From: Geomobilibacter sp964431365
Lineage (GTDB): Bacteria > Desulfobacterota > Desulfuromonadia > Geobacterales > DSM-12255
DNA length: 64,000 nt
Reading direction: 5' to 3'
Assembly (NCBI GenBank): GCA_964431365.1
Contig: CAYSJJ010000004.1
Coordinates: forward strand, 35,615 to 99,614
This document shows, piece after piece, positions 32,883 through 40,982 of this stretch. The position numbers and the translations under genes are program-made. The notes below the pieces were generated by a model. The model searched no databases and had not been told where the DNA came from. It worked only from the letters and a program-made list of their open reading frames with translations. Numbering within the stretch: the first letter of the stretch is position 1; each line of letters opens with the position of its first letter.

Positions 32883-33527
32883 ATGAAACTGACGGAAAAG
32901 GCTGAAGAGATCCTGGAGACCATGTGGAGCGCCATCGAGGAAGAGGGGCAGGGGTTTGTCGATGTGGAGACCCTTTCGCTCTCCGTCGGTGACGAGGCGC
33001 TGAAGGAGCTGACCGCCCTGGCGTTCGTCGAGGTGAAGGAGGGGAGGGTATTCTTCCGTCCCGAGGGGCGGGACGAAGGGCGCAAGACCATCCGCCGCCA
33101 CCGCCTGGCAGAGCGGCTGATGATGGACGTCCTCAATATCCGCGGGGAAAACGCCGAGGACAAGGCGTGCCAGTTCGAGCACCTCCTGAACGAGGGGGTG
33201 GACGCCAAGGTCTGCACCATGCTCAATCATCCCACCACCTGCCCCCACGGCAAGCAGATCCCGCCGGGGGAGTGCTGCGACGAGGCGAGGCGCGCCGGCG
33301 ACCTGGGGGTGGTCCCCCTCACGGAGTTGAAGTCCGGGGAAGAGGGGGAGATAGCCTACATCCAGACCGAGGACAACCGGAAGATGCAGAAGCTGATGGC
33401 CATGGGGGTCCTCCCGGGGAACCGGGTCGTCCTGATGCAGAGTTTCCCTTCCTACATCTTCCGGGTCGGTTTCTCCGAGTTCGCCATCGATACGGCACTG
33501 GCGCGGGAGATCTTTGTCCGGAAATAA
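32883..33527 (+). CDS. DtxR/IdeR-type metal regulator fused to FeoA domain
   Basis: A 214-residue protein. The N-terminal helix-turn-helix (about 1-65) is followed by a DtxR-like metal and dimerisation domain with KACQFEH (equivalent to the DtxR primary-site CysxxGluHis) and NHPTTCPHGKQIPPGECC. It ends in a FeoA/SH3-like domain (about 140-212, VPLTELKSGEEGEIAYI). The SH3-like part is where a free FeoA subunit would be expected, and no separate feoA gene is present. It may therefore sense iron and modulate FeoB at once. Five cysteines in the middle part are more than DtxR needs. Confidence 0.85.
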   Translation: MKLTEKAEEILETMWSAIEEEGQGFVDVETLSLSVGDEALKELTALAFVEVKEGRVFFRPEGRDEGRKTIRRHRLAERLMMDVLNIRGENAEDKACQFEHLLNEGVDAKVCTMLNHPTTCPHGKQIPPGECCDEARRAGDLGVVPLTELKSGEEGEIAYIQTEDNRKMQKLMAMGVLPGNRVVLMQSFPSYIFRVGFSEFAIDTALAREIFVRK

Positions 33528-33597
33528 CGGCGCTGGATGGCCATGGGGAGGTCGGGAGCCGTCCGCTCCCCCTCCCTGAAACATGCACTGGAGCGGC

Positions 33598-34935
33598 ATG
33601 GCAATGCACAAAACGATCGTTTTGGTTCTCCTGTTGGGGCTGGCCGGGGCGGGGAGCGCTGGCGCTGCGGAAAGCCGTGAAGAAGAGCCGGGTGTCAATT
33701 CGACCGCAAGTCATCAGGACGGGAGCGGTCCCGTAACGGAGGGGAAGGACCCCTTGCGGTTCGGGCCCCTCAAGCTGGGGCTCGATGCCATGCTCAGGGG
33801 GGAAGCGGCCAGCAATTTCAGCTTCACCGACTTCACCTTCACGCCGGGAAACGGCGATCAGCGGATGCTCCTGCGGCTGCGCCCCTCGCTGTCGTTCACC
33901 CCGACCGACTACCTCTCCGCCAGGGTCGAGGGGCAGTGGTACCGGCATAACGGCAATACCGACTCCGACAAGATCAGCCTCTATCAAGGTTTTGTGGAGG
34001 GGACCCTTCCCGGCGGCAAGGTGAGCCTGAGGGTCGGCCGCCAGGAGCTGGTCTACGGCAGCACCTTCATGATCGGCAACGACACCTTCTTCGATGGGCT
34101 CAGCTTCGACGCGGTGAAGCTCTCCCTGAAGCCGGTCAAACCCCTCAGCGTCGACCTGTTTGCCGGGAAGTACACCAAGGACAATTCCGGCGGGGTCACG
34201 GGCGAACTGTACGGCATTTACGGCGTCTATACGGTTGACGACGACCTCTCCGTCGATCTCTACGGCCTCCTCGACACCGGCGGCCAGGGGCTGATCCACG
34301 AGGGGAAGGACGAGAGAACTTACTCGGTCGGGGCACGGCTGGCCGGGAAGATGGGGAAGCGTGCCGCCTTCGAAGTCGAACCGGTCTACCAGTTCGGCCG
34401 GCACGTGGAACCCTCCTCCCATCGCGACATCAGTGCCTTCGGCGGTCACGCGGACCTGACCGTCGATCCGGACCTCGGCCGCTACCACGGCAAAGCCCTC
34501 CTGAGCTATGCCTTCGGCTCCGGCGGGACGGACGGGGGGACGTTCAGGGAGTTCCACAACCCGAACAACGACACCTCCCTCATCGGCGACATCAGCGTGG
34601 CCGGCGACCTCTCCGGCGTCTCGGCCACCGGTCCGGCAGGGAACACGGTACACGCGAGCGGGTTGCACCTGATCACCGCCGGCGGCGGGGTGGACGTCAC
34701 GGAAAAGATCAACGTCTCCCTCGACGGCCACTACTACCGGGCCGTCAAGACCCCCGCCGGGATCAGCAAGGACGTCGGCTTCGAGACCAATTTCATCGTC
34801 ACCTGCAAGCTTACCGAGCAGGTCAGCATCCTCGCCAGCGTCAACCGGTTCTTCACCGGGCAGTTCTACAGGGACGCCACCGGCAGCGGCAAGGATGTCA
34901 ACTACGGCTACCTGCAGCTGCAGGCGACCTTCTGA
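33598..34935 (+). CDS. Outer-membrane porin, alginate-export (AlgE-like) family
   Basis: A 445-residue protein with a signal peptide (ending near AGAA), then a hydrophilic linker and a beta-barrel of alternating strands ending in aromatic YLQLQATF, the usual C-terminal Phe of barrel proteins. The pattern (FGPLKLGLDAMLRGEAASNF, RVGRQELVYGS, FDGLSFDAVKL) matches the alginate-export porin family. The ATG after GGAG was chosen. It follows the feo genes by 70 bases and may supply metal passage through the outer membrane, but that link is inferred from location only. Confidence 0.8.
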   Translation: MAMHKTIVLVLLLGLAGAGSAGAAESREEEPGVNSTASHQDGSGPVTEGKDPLRFGPLKLGLDAMLRGEAASNFSFTDFTFTPGNGDQRMLLRLRPSLSFTPTDYLSARVEGQWYRHNGNTDSDKISLYQGFVEGTLPGGKVSLRVGRQELVYGSTFMIGNDTFFDGLSFDAVKLSLKPVKPLSVDLFAGKYTKDNSGGVTGELYGIYGVYTVDDDLSVDLYGLLDTGGQGLIHEGKDERTYSVGARLAGKMGKRAAFEVEPVYQFGRHVEPSSHRDISAFGGHADLTVDPDLGRYHGKALLSYAFGSGGTDGGTFREFHNPNNDTSLIGDISVAGDLSGVSATGPAGNTVHASGLHLITAGGGVDVTEKINVSLDGHYYRAVKTPAGISKDVGFETNFIVTCKLTEQVSILASVNRFFTGQFYRDATGSGKDVNYGYLQLQATF

Positions 34936-35076
34936 TATCGGAACCCTGGACACTCCAGACACTACTCCCGCCCCATCCCCCTTGTCGACGACGGGGAATC
35001 CCCGAAACACCCCTACTGCAACATTTGTTACAGTAAATCCATAAACCAGCCATATGCGCTCTGCTCCAAAAGCGCC

Positions 35077-35105
35077 TTGACATACGAAATAACGTGAGGT
35101 ATCTG
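35077..35105 (+). promoter_or_regulatory. Promoter of the nikMN operon
   Basis: TTGACA, 17 bases, TATCTG. The NikR-like site begins five bases downstream of the -10 box. Confidence 0.7.
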
Positions 35106-35109
35106 TCGA

Positions 35110-35136
35110 GTGTTACGAATTGTATTGTCGTGACAC
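35110..35136. promoter_or_regulatory. NikR-like operator
   Basis: GTGTTAC, 13 bases, GTGACAC: an inverted repeat with one mismatch and the spacing I recall for the deltaproteobacterial NikR motif (GTGTTAC-N13/14-GTAACAC). It lies over the likely transcription start of the nickel-type ECF transporter operon. The match is from memory and not searched. Confidence 0.75.
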
Positions 35137-35172
35137 TGGCTGCCGGCGGACATATGCCGGGGGAGGACGATC

Positions 35173-36213
35173 ATGCACATGGCGGATGCGCTTGTTTCGC
35201 CGGCTGTGGGGGGGACCATGTGGGCCGCCACCGCCGGGGCCATCGCCTACTGCTCCGCCAGGGTCCGTGCAGAGCTGGATGACCGGAAGGTGCCGCTCAT
35301 GGGGGTGCTCGGCGCGTTCCTCTTCGCCGCCCAGATGATCAACTTCACCATTCCCGGTACCGGTTCCAGCGGCCATCTCGGGGGGGGACTCCTGCTGGCG
35401 GTCCTCCTCGGCCCCCATGCCGCCTTCCTGACCATCGCCTCGGTCCTAGTGGTGCAGGCACTCTTCTTTGCCGACGGCGGTCTGCTGGCTCTCGGCTGCA
35501 ACATCTTCAACCTCGGCGTTTTTCCCGCGTTTGTCGCCTATCCCCTTGTCTACCGGAGTATCGTCGGCAACGAGCCGACGCGGGCATCTCTCTCCGCCGG
35601 CGCCATCGTGGCAGCCGTTGCCGGCCTGCAGATGGGGGCGTTCGGCGTGGTGCTGGAGACCGCCCTGTCCGGCATTTCCTCGCTCCCCTTTTCCACCTTC
35701 GTCCTCCTCATGCAGCCGATCCATCTGGCCATCGGCATGGTCGAAGGGGTCGTGACGGCGGCTGTGGTCTCGTTCGTCTGCCAGGCTCGGCCCGACATCA
35801 TCCGGGGGCCCCTGGAGACACGCCCCATCGCTAACCGTTCGCTCCGTACCGTCGTCCTCTCTCTGCTGGTCGCCGCGGTGCTGACCGGGGGGCTGCTCTC
35901 CCGGTTCGCCTCCACAAACCCGGACGGTCTGGAATGGGCCATCGCCAGGGTGACCGGGGGGGAGGGGGTGAAGGGGCCGCTGCAGGGCGTGCATGGTCAG
36001 TTGGCCGCGCTGCAGGCTGCGACCTCACTCCTGCCGGAGTATGACTTCAGGAAAACGTCTCCCGGCAAAACGGCAAGACCTGCGGACGAGAAGAAGTCGG
36101 CTGAAGGGAGTACGCTCGGCGCCAGCGTTTCCGGTATCGTCGGGGGCGTCATCACCCTCGGGGTGGCGTTTCTGATCGGGCTTGTCCTGAAACGGCGGAC
36201 CGGCACGGCCTGA
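35173..36213 (+). CDS. nikMN: Nickel/cobalt ECF transporter substrate-specific protein (M-N fusion)
   Basis: A 346-residue membrane protein. The start MHMADALVSPAV retains the N-terminal Met-His that coordinates the metal in NikM/CbiM. About seven hydrophobic segments follow with HLGGGLLLAVLLGPHAAFL and the MQPIHLAIGMVEG motif. The C-terminal third resembles CbiN/NikN, with TNPDGLEWAI and a last hydrophobic segment. It is a fusion of M and N components. GGGGGAGG precedes the ATG. Nickel is favoured over cobalt because of the NikR-like site; CbiM-type function is the alternative. Confidence 0.85.
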   Translation: MHMADALVSPAVGGTMWAATAGAIAYCSARVRAELDDRKVPLMGVLGAFLFAAQMINFTIPGTGSSGHLGGGLLLAVLLGPHAAFLTIASVLVVQALFFADGGLLALGCNIFNLGVFPAFVAYPLVYRSIVGNEPTRASLSAGAIVAAVAGLQMGAFGVVLETALSGISSLPFSTFVLLMQPIHLAIGMVEGVVTAAVVSFVCQARPDIIRGPLETRPIANRSLRTVVLSLLVAAVLTGGLLSRFASTNPDGLEWAIARVTGGEGVKGPLQGVHGQLAALQAATSLLPEYDFRKTSPGKTARPADEKKSAEGSTLGASVSGIVGGVITLGVAFLIGLVLKRRTGTA

Positions 36214-36264
36214 CCATCACTCCGTAGTGTCAACGCGAGGGAGGGGGCGACGCCACTCCCTCTT

Positions 36265-36274
36265 NNNNNNNNNN
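36265..36274. other. Assembly gap (ten N)
   Basis: Undetermined bases between nikMN and the T-component gene. The true gap size is unknown, so bases and small features could be missing between 36213 and 36279. Confidence 0.98.
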
Positions 36275-36278
36275 GAGT

Positions 36279-37091
36279 ATGGCTTCCATTGAAGGCGCAG
36301 TGCTGGATCTCAAACGCCTGGACCGGCTTGCGGCCGGGGACACGGCGATCCACCGTCTCGACCCGCGGGCCAAGGTGCTGGTGACGCTCGCCTACATCGT
36401 TGCGGTCGTCTCCTTCGGGAAGTACGAACTGACGGCGCTCTTCCCCTTCTTCGTCTTTCCGGCGGCCATGATCGCCCGGGGCGCTCTGCCGGCCGGCTAT
36501 ATCGTCAGGAAGGTCGCCCTGATCATCCCGGTGGCCGTCGTGGTGGGGATGTTCAACCCGCTGTTCGACCGCGAAATCATGGTCCGCCTCGGTCCGCTCG
36601 GGATCAGCGGCGGCTGGCTCTCTTTCGCGTCTCTCGTCGTGCGGGCCATGCTGACCGTCGGGGGGGGGATGATCCTGGTGGGGGTGACCGGTTTCACCGC
36701 CATCTGCCAGGCCATGGAGCGGCTGGGGATGCCACGGGCCTTCGCGGTACAGCTCCTGTTCCTCTACCGCTATCTGTTCGTGCTCACCGAGGAGGGGGCG
36801 AGGGCCTCGCGGGCGCGGGAGCTCCGCTCGTTCGGACAAAAGGGGCAGGGGATCGGCTCCTATGGCCCGCTGGTCGGTCACCTGCTGCTCAGGACCTGGC
36901 AACGGGCCGAGCGGGTCCATATGGCCATGCTGGCACGGGGGTTCACCGGCGAGTTCCGGTCGCACGGGGCCTCCAGGTTCGGCCGGCCGGAGCTGCTCTT
37001 TCTCGCCGGCTGGTCCGCACTCTTTGTCATCCTGCGTCTGGAGAACGTCTCCCGGCTGCTGGGGGGATTTATTACGGGAATGCTGCCATGA
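36279..37091 (+). CDS. nikQ: ECF transporter T component (CbiQ/NikQ)
   Basis: A 270-residue coupling protein with hydrophobic segments in the first 200 residues. The T-component Ala-Arg-Gly-type motifs that bind the ATPase are visible as RASRARELRSFG and MAMLARGFTGEF. Energy from the following ATPase is passed to NikMN. The ribosome site is lost in the assembly gap. The end overlaps nikO by four bases. Confidence 0.88.
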   Translation: MASIEGAVLDLKRLDRLAAGDTAIHRLDPRAKVLVTLAYIVAVVSFGKYELTALFPFFVFPAAMIARGALPAGYIVRKVALIIPVAVVVGMFNPLFDREIMVRLGPLGISGGWLSFASLVVRAMLTVGGGMILVGVTGFTAICQAMERLGMPRAFAVQLLFLYRYLFVLTEEGARASRARELRSFGQKGQGIGSYGPLVGHLLLRTWQRAERVHMAMLARGFTGEFRSHGASRFGRPELLFLAGWSALFVILRLENVSRLLGGFITGMLP

Positions 37092-37843
37092 GCCATCATA
37101 TCGTGGAGGTCAGGCACCTCCGCCATACCTATCCCGACGGCACCGAGGCCCTGCGTGACGTGTCGTTTCTGATCCACCATGGGGAGTCGGTGGCGGTCAT
37201 CGGTGCCAACGGGGCAGGGAAGTCGACCCTCCTCATGCACCTGAACGGATATCTTCCCGCCACATCGGGGGAGATCCGGATCGGCGATTACCCGCTCACC
37301 CGGACCACCCTGCCGGAGATCCGGCGGACGGTCGGCATGGTCTTCCAGGACCCGGACGACCAGCTCTTCATGCCGACGGTCCACGACGACGTGGCCTTCG
37401 GGCCGCTCAACCTGGGGTTCCCGGCCGCAGAGGTGGAAGAGCGGGTCCGGTCGGCCCTGGAACGGGTCGGTGCGGCGCACCTGCAGCAAAAGGCCCCCTA
37501 CCACCTTTCCGGCGGGGAGAAAAAGCGGGTGGCCATTGCCACGGTCCTCTCCATGGCGCCCGACATCCTGGTGCTGGACGAACCGACCAGCGGTCTCGAC
37601 CCCTTTGCCCGGCGGCAGCTCATGGGGCTCCTCCGGGAGTTCCATCACACCAAGATTTTCACCAGCCACGACCTGGACATGGTGCTCGACCTCTGCGAGC
37701 GGACCATCGTGCTGCACGAAGGGGAGGTGAGGGCCGACGGCCCGACCCGCGAGATTTTCCGGGACGAGGCGCTGCTCGCCGCCTGCCGCCTGGAGAAGCC
37801 CCTTGCCATGCAGGGGTGCCCGGTCTGCGGCAAAGGTGGGTAA
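37088..37843 (+). CDS. nikO: ECF transporter ATP-binding protein (CbiO/NikO)
   Basis: A 251-residue ATPase. Walker A is GANGAGKST (about residues 39-47), Q-loop VFQDPDDQLFMP, signature LSGGEKKRVAIATVL, Walker B ILVLDEPTSGLD, and H-loop IFTSHDLDMVL. The QDPDDQLF form is typical for CbiO. ATGA overlap with nikQ. The last residues (CPVCGKGG) include an extra CXXC of unknown use. Confidence 0.92.
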   Translation: MSHHIVEVRHLRHTYPDGTEALRDVSFLIHHGESVAVIGANGAGKSTLLMHLNGYLPATSGEIRIGDYPLTRTTLPEIRRTVGMVFQDPDDQLFMPTVHDDVAFGPLNLGFPAAEVEERVRSALERVGAAHLQQKAPYHLSGGEKKRVAIATVLSMAPDILVLDEPTSGLDPFARRQLMGLLREFHHTKIFTSHDLDMVLDLCERTIVLHEGEVRADGPTREIFRDEALLAACRLEKPLAMQGCPVCGKGG

Positions 37844-37939
37844 TACCCAGCCCCGCACCATGGGCCAAGGCCATGACTTGCAGAGAGTGGAGCCCGTGAT
37901 ATTATTGGCATGCGCTAATTATTGGGGACGGGACTCCAT

Positions 37940-38668
37940 ATGGCTGAAGCAGATATCAGAACACCCTGCGATGCGTGCGTCTGCGAAGGACGGGCGTTCA
38001 TCATGGGGCCGAATCACTTCCAGAACGCCCTGGTTGCCGCCTATCTCGAGACCCACGGCAACTGGAAGAGCGCGGTCATCGACAGCATGGCCGCCATCTG
38101 TCTCCTCTGCGAGGGGCCGGACTTCTGCCGCACCGTGGTCCTGTGCGACTGCTTCGGATTGAACGCCCAGGAACAGGCGGCCGGATTCATCGAGCAGCTT
38201 TCCGACGTCCCCGACGGCTGCCACGTGGCGATGTTCAACCTGGACCGGCGGGCCGGCATCGAGGGGATGGCCCTGCAGTGCGGCGTGCATGGGGTCTTCT
38301 ACCAGGACGAGCCAGTGGAGACCCTCATCAAGGGACTGGCAGCCATGTTTGGCGGGGAATTTTGGTTCTCCCGCCGCAAGATGGCTGAGATCATCCTGGA
38401 GAACGGATACAGCCACCGGCTCAGGCAGTTTCCCGGCCAGGAGTATCCCAACGGCCTCACGCGCCGCGAGGTGGAGATCCTTGGCATGCTGACCCTTGGT
38501 GCCACCAATGACGTCATCGCCAGCAAGCTTTTCATCAGCCCCCACACCGTACGCACCCACCTGAGTCACGTATTCCGGAAGATCAAGGTGACGAACCGGC
38601 TCTCGGCCTCCCTCTGGGCGGTCGATACGCTCTTCCCCCACAAGGCGGATCAGGAAGGGGAGAGGTAG
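37940..38668 (+). CDS. LuxR-type regulator resembling CsgD
   Basis: A 242-residue regulator. An N-terminal part (about 1-150) has a receiver-like alternation but no convincing phospho-acceptor Asp. Its GFYQDEP-like strand and FFGGEFWFSRRKMAEIILEN segment recall CsgD. The C-terminal LuxR HTH (about 165-230) reads LTRREVEILGMLTLGATNDV, then ASKLFISPHTVRTHLSHVF. Cysteine-rich start (CDACVCEGR), with seven or more cysteines in the first 100 residues, which could be redox- or metal-responsive. GGACGGGA precedes the ATG. The downstream subtilase gene with repeated upstream motifs is a possible target. Confidence 0.85.
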   Translation: MAEADIRTPCDACVCEGRAFIMGPNHFQNALVAAYLETHGNWKSAVIDSMAAICLLCEGPDFCRTVVLCDCFGLNAQEQAAGFIEQLSDVPDGCHVAMFNLDRRAGIEGMALQCGVHGVFYQDEPVETLIKGLAAMFGGEFWFSRRKMAEIILENGYSHRLRQFPGQEYPNGLTRREVEILGMLTLGATNDVIASKLFISPHTVRTHLSHVFRKIKVTNRLSASLWAVDTLFPHKADQEGER

Positions 38669-38981
38669 TCGTACAAACCGCGTATCCCCCCCGCGTTCCT
38701 GGCATCTTTCCTAGGACAGACCGCGTATCCTTCCCCATGGTGCCATCGGGAGAATCCAGGACGGAAGAGGCGGCCGGGCTGATCATCCCCGCATACGGTC
38801 ACGCGTGTCCCTCCCCCTGGCTGCCGTTCTGTTGTCATCGGTAGCGCGTACCCCCGAACAAGAATACTCCCCAGAATACACCGCCCAACGTATTGTCCTT
38901 CCGGCGAAAATGCCCTATCTCCTAGGATAGAGATCCATACGGTTTCTGTTGAACGGGTTCCTGTTCGGAAAGGAGGACAGC
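38669..38981. other. Intergenic region with repeated short motifs upstream of the subtilase gene
   Basis: 313 bases without a gene. Two exact ACCGCGTATCC boxes (38687-38697 and 38720-38730) and two looser ones, ACGCGTGTCC (38801-38810) and GCGCGTACCC (38844-38853), each lead into a C-rich run. Separately, TCCTAGGA occurs twice in similar context, TTTCCTAGGACAGA (near 38709) and TCTCCTAGGATAGA (near 38920). The second copy also forms the inverted repeat CTATC/GATAG. These look like regulatory sites, but no promoter is clear. AAGGAGG directly precedes the subtilase ATG. Confidence 0.55.
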
Positions 38982-40982
38982 ATGCGGTATCCGGTACGCA
39001 GCATTGCCTTGACGCCGCTCCTTCTTCTTGTTCTGGGAGGAGAAGCCGGAGCGGTTGAGCCGGGATCGGCTTTGGTGGTCAACGGACTGGCAATGGAGGG
39101 AGAGGTGGAACGGGCGGAGGGGCAGGCGGCCACTCCCCTGACCGAGAGTGGGCCGCGGAAATGGGTGGTCCGTTTCAGCGGACCGATCCAGGCAAAAGAT
39201 AAGGAGCGTATGGAAAAGCTGGGATGCGTGCTCCACGACTACCTTCCCGACTTCGCCTTTGTTGCGACCATGGACGACAATGCTCGAAAGGAGGTGGGGA
39301 AGCTCCCCTTCGTCAGTCAGGTGGTGCGGTTCAAGCCTGACCACAAGCTGCCGGCCAGGCTCCGCGAGAAGTGGGGGGGGAAGTCTCTCCAGGCAACGGG
39401 GGAGAAGGTTGGGGTTCACCTGAAGCTCGATGGTCCCGAGAGTCTCCATAACGTCTTGTCAGTCGTACAGCGGGGAGGTGGCCAGGTGCTGGATGTGGGG
39501 CGCGACTCCCTCAGGGTCGCCGTCGATGAAGCGGTTCTCCCGACACTGGCTGCCCGGGAAGAGGTCGTCTGGATCAACGATGACCTCCCTATGGAACTCC
39601 ACAACGATACCTCCCGCTGGGTGATACAGACCAACACTCCGGGAGATACCAGGATCTGGGACAAGGGGATTCGCGGCGAAGGAGAGGTCATCGCGATCGG
39701 CGACACGGGACTTGATTACGACATGCCGTGGTTCCGCGATCCGGCCGGCGTCCCCATCGGTCTGCAACACCGGAAGGTCATCGGCTACGATGCCACCTAC
39801 GGGGATGACTACGATGCAAACAGCCCCGGGCACGGCACCCACGTCGCAGGGACGGCAGGGGGAGACCGGCGGCCGGTGGACGGACTGACCGATGCCAGCG
39901 GCATGGCTCCCGGCTCCCGCCTCTTCATTCAGGACCTTACAGTCGGGGGGAGCAACTACGTCAACCCTCCCAATGACCTGGGGAGTCTCTTCGGCGTCGC
40001 CTTCGATGCGGGTGCCCGTCTTCACACGAACAGCTGGGGAAACGTCGACACGTCGTACGGTCCCTCTGCAGCAAGCGCAGACCGCTTCCTTTGGGAGCAC
40101 AAGGAATTCCTCTCACTCTTCTCAATCGGCAATGCCGGCCCCGGTGAGGGAACGGCGGGCAATCCTGCCACTGCCAAGAACGTCGTGAGTGTGGGAGCCT
40201 CCTACAACGGGAGCGACGCGGAAGATGTTGCATCGTTTAGCAGCAACGGGCCCACCAGCGACGGTCGCATCAAACCTACGGTGATTGCGCCGGGATACGC
40301 AATCAGATCTGCGGATTCGGACGGTCTCAAGGGGAGTTTGAACAGTGGGACAACCAGCATGAGCGGAACCTCCATGGCCACACCGGCCGTAGCCGGAGCA
40401 GCCGCCCTTGTTCGCCAGTATTTTGCACAAGGCTACTGTCCGGGCGGGGTCGCAAACCCAGCCCAGGCGATCGTCCCCTCGGCGGCCCTCGTCAAAGCCG
40501 CACTGATCAACAGCGCCCAGGAGATGAGCGGAGCCTTTACCGACGGCCCCATCCCGACAAGCGGCCAGGGGTGGGGCAGGATCAACCTTGCCAACACACT
40601 CGTATTCCAGGGAGACTCCCGCACGCTTGAGGTGTCTGACGAAAGCCTCGGGCTCACCACCGGCGAGAGTTGGCGCCAGACCTTCTTTGTAGACGGAAGC
40701 CAGCCCCTCAAGGTGACACTGGCATGGACCGACTATCCCGGAGCCACCGGCGCTGCCAGGGCGCTTGTCAACGACCTCGACCTGGCGGTGAGCGCACCGG
40801 ACGGCACGATCTTCCTCGGCAACTCCTTTGTTGGCGGGGTGTCGGTCGCAGGGGGGAATCCCGACCGGTTGAACGTCGAGGAACAGGTGCTGGTGAGGAA
40901 TCCGTTGCGCGGGTCGTCAACGGCGACACCGTCAGGGCGATCTACCAGGACGCGGATGATGGGTCGGGGCGGAGCGGCGTAG
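38982..40982 (+). CDS. Secreted S8 (subtilisin-type) peptidase, C-terminus lost to frameshift
   Basis: The open frame of 666 residues begins with a signal peptide (cleavage near GGEAGA), has a propeptide-like part (about 25-200), and the S8 catalytic domain. The triad is visible: Asp241 in GDTGLDY, His284 in GHGTHVAGT, Ser464 in SGTSMATPAV. A following beta-sandwich domain continues to NVEEQVLVRNP at about residue 640. After that, the frame runs into an unnatural Arg/Ser/Thr-rich tail and a stop, while the next frame (one base back) carries the expected continuation. The gene is therefore truncated by a frameshift or by a sequencing error. Confidence 0.85.
   Translation: MRYPVRSIALTPLLLLVLGGEAGAVEPGSALVVNGLAMEGEVERAEGQAATPLTESGPRKWVVRFSGPIQAKDKERMEKLGCVLHDYLPDFAFVATMDDNARKEVGKLPFVSQVVRFKPDHKLPARLREKWGGKSLQATGEKVGVHLKLDGPESLHNVLSVVQRGGGQVLDVGRDSLRVAVDEAVLPTLAAREEVVWINDDLPMELHNDTSRWVIQTNTPGDTRIWDKGIRGEGEVIAIGDTGLDYDMPWFRDPAGVPIGLQHRKVIGYDATYGDDYDANSPGHGTHVAGTAGGDRRPVDGLTDASGMAPGSRLFIQDLTVGGSNYVNPPNDLGSLFGVAFDAGARLHTNSWGNVDTSYGPSAASADRFLWEHKEFLSLFSIGNAGPGEGTAGNPATAKNVVSVGASYNGSDAEDVASFSSNGPTSDGRIKPTVIAPGYAIRSADSDGLKGSLNSGTTSMSGTSMATPAVAGAAALVRQYFAQGYCPGGVANPAQAIVPSAALVKAALINSAQEMSGAFTDGPIPTSGQGWGRINLANTLVFQGDSRTLEVSDESLGLTTGESWRQTFFVDGSQPLKVTLAWTDYPGATGAARALVNDLDLAVSAPDGTIFLGNSFVGGVSVAGGNPDRLNVEEQVLVRNPLRGSSTATPSGRSTRTRMMGRGGAA

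Noticed and set aside
35137..35172. Cobalamin riboswitch ahead of the ECF transporter
   Set aside because: The space between NikR-like site and start codon is under 40 bases and contains no B12-box sequence.
40880..40930. Programmed -1 ribosomal frameshift in the subtilase
   Set aside because: No slippery heptamer of the X-XXY-YYZ kind is present at the switch point, and the protein sequence at the joint does not read smoothly; mutation or sequencing error is simpler.
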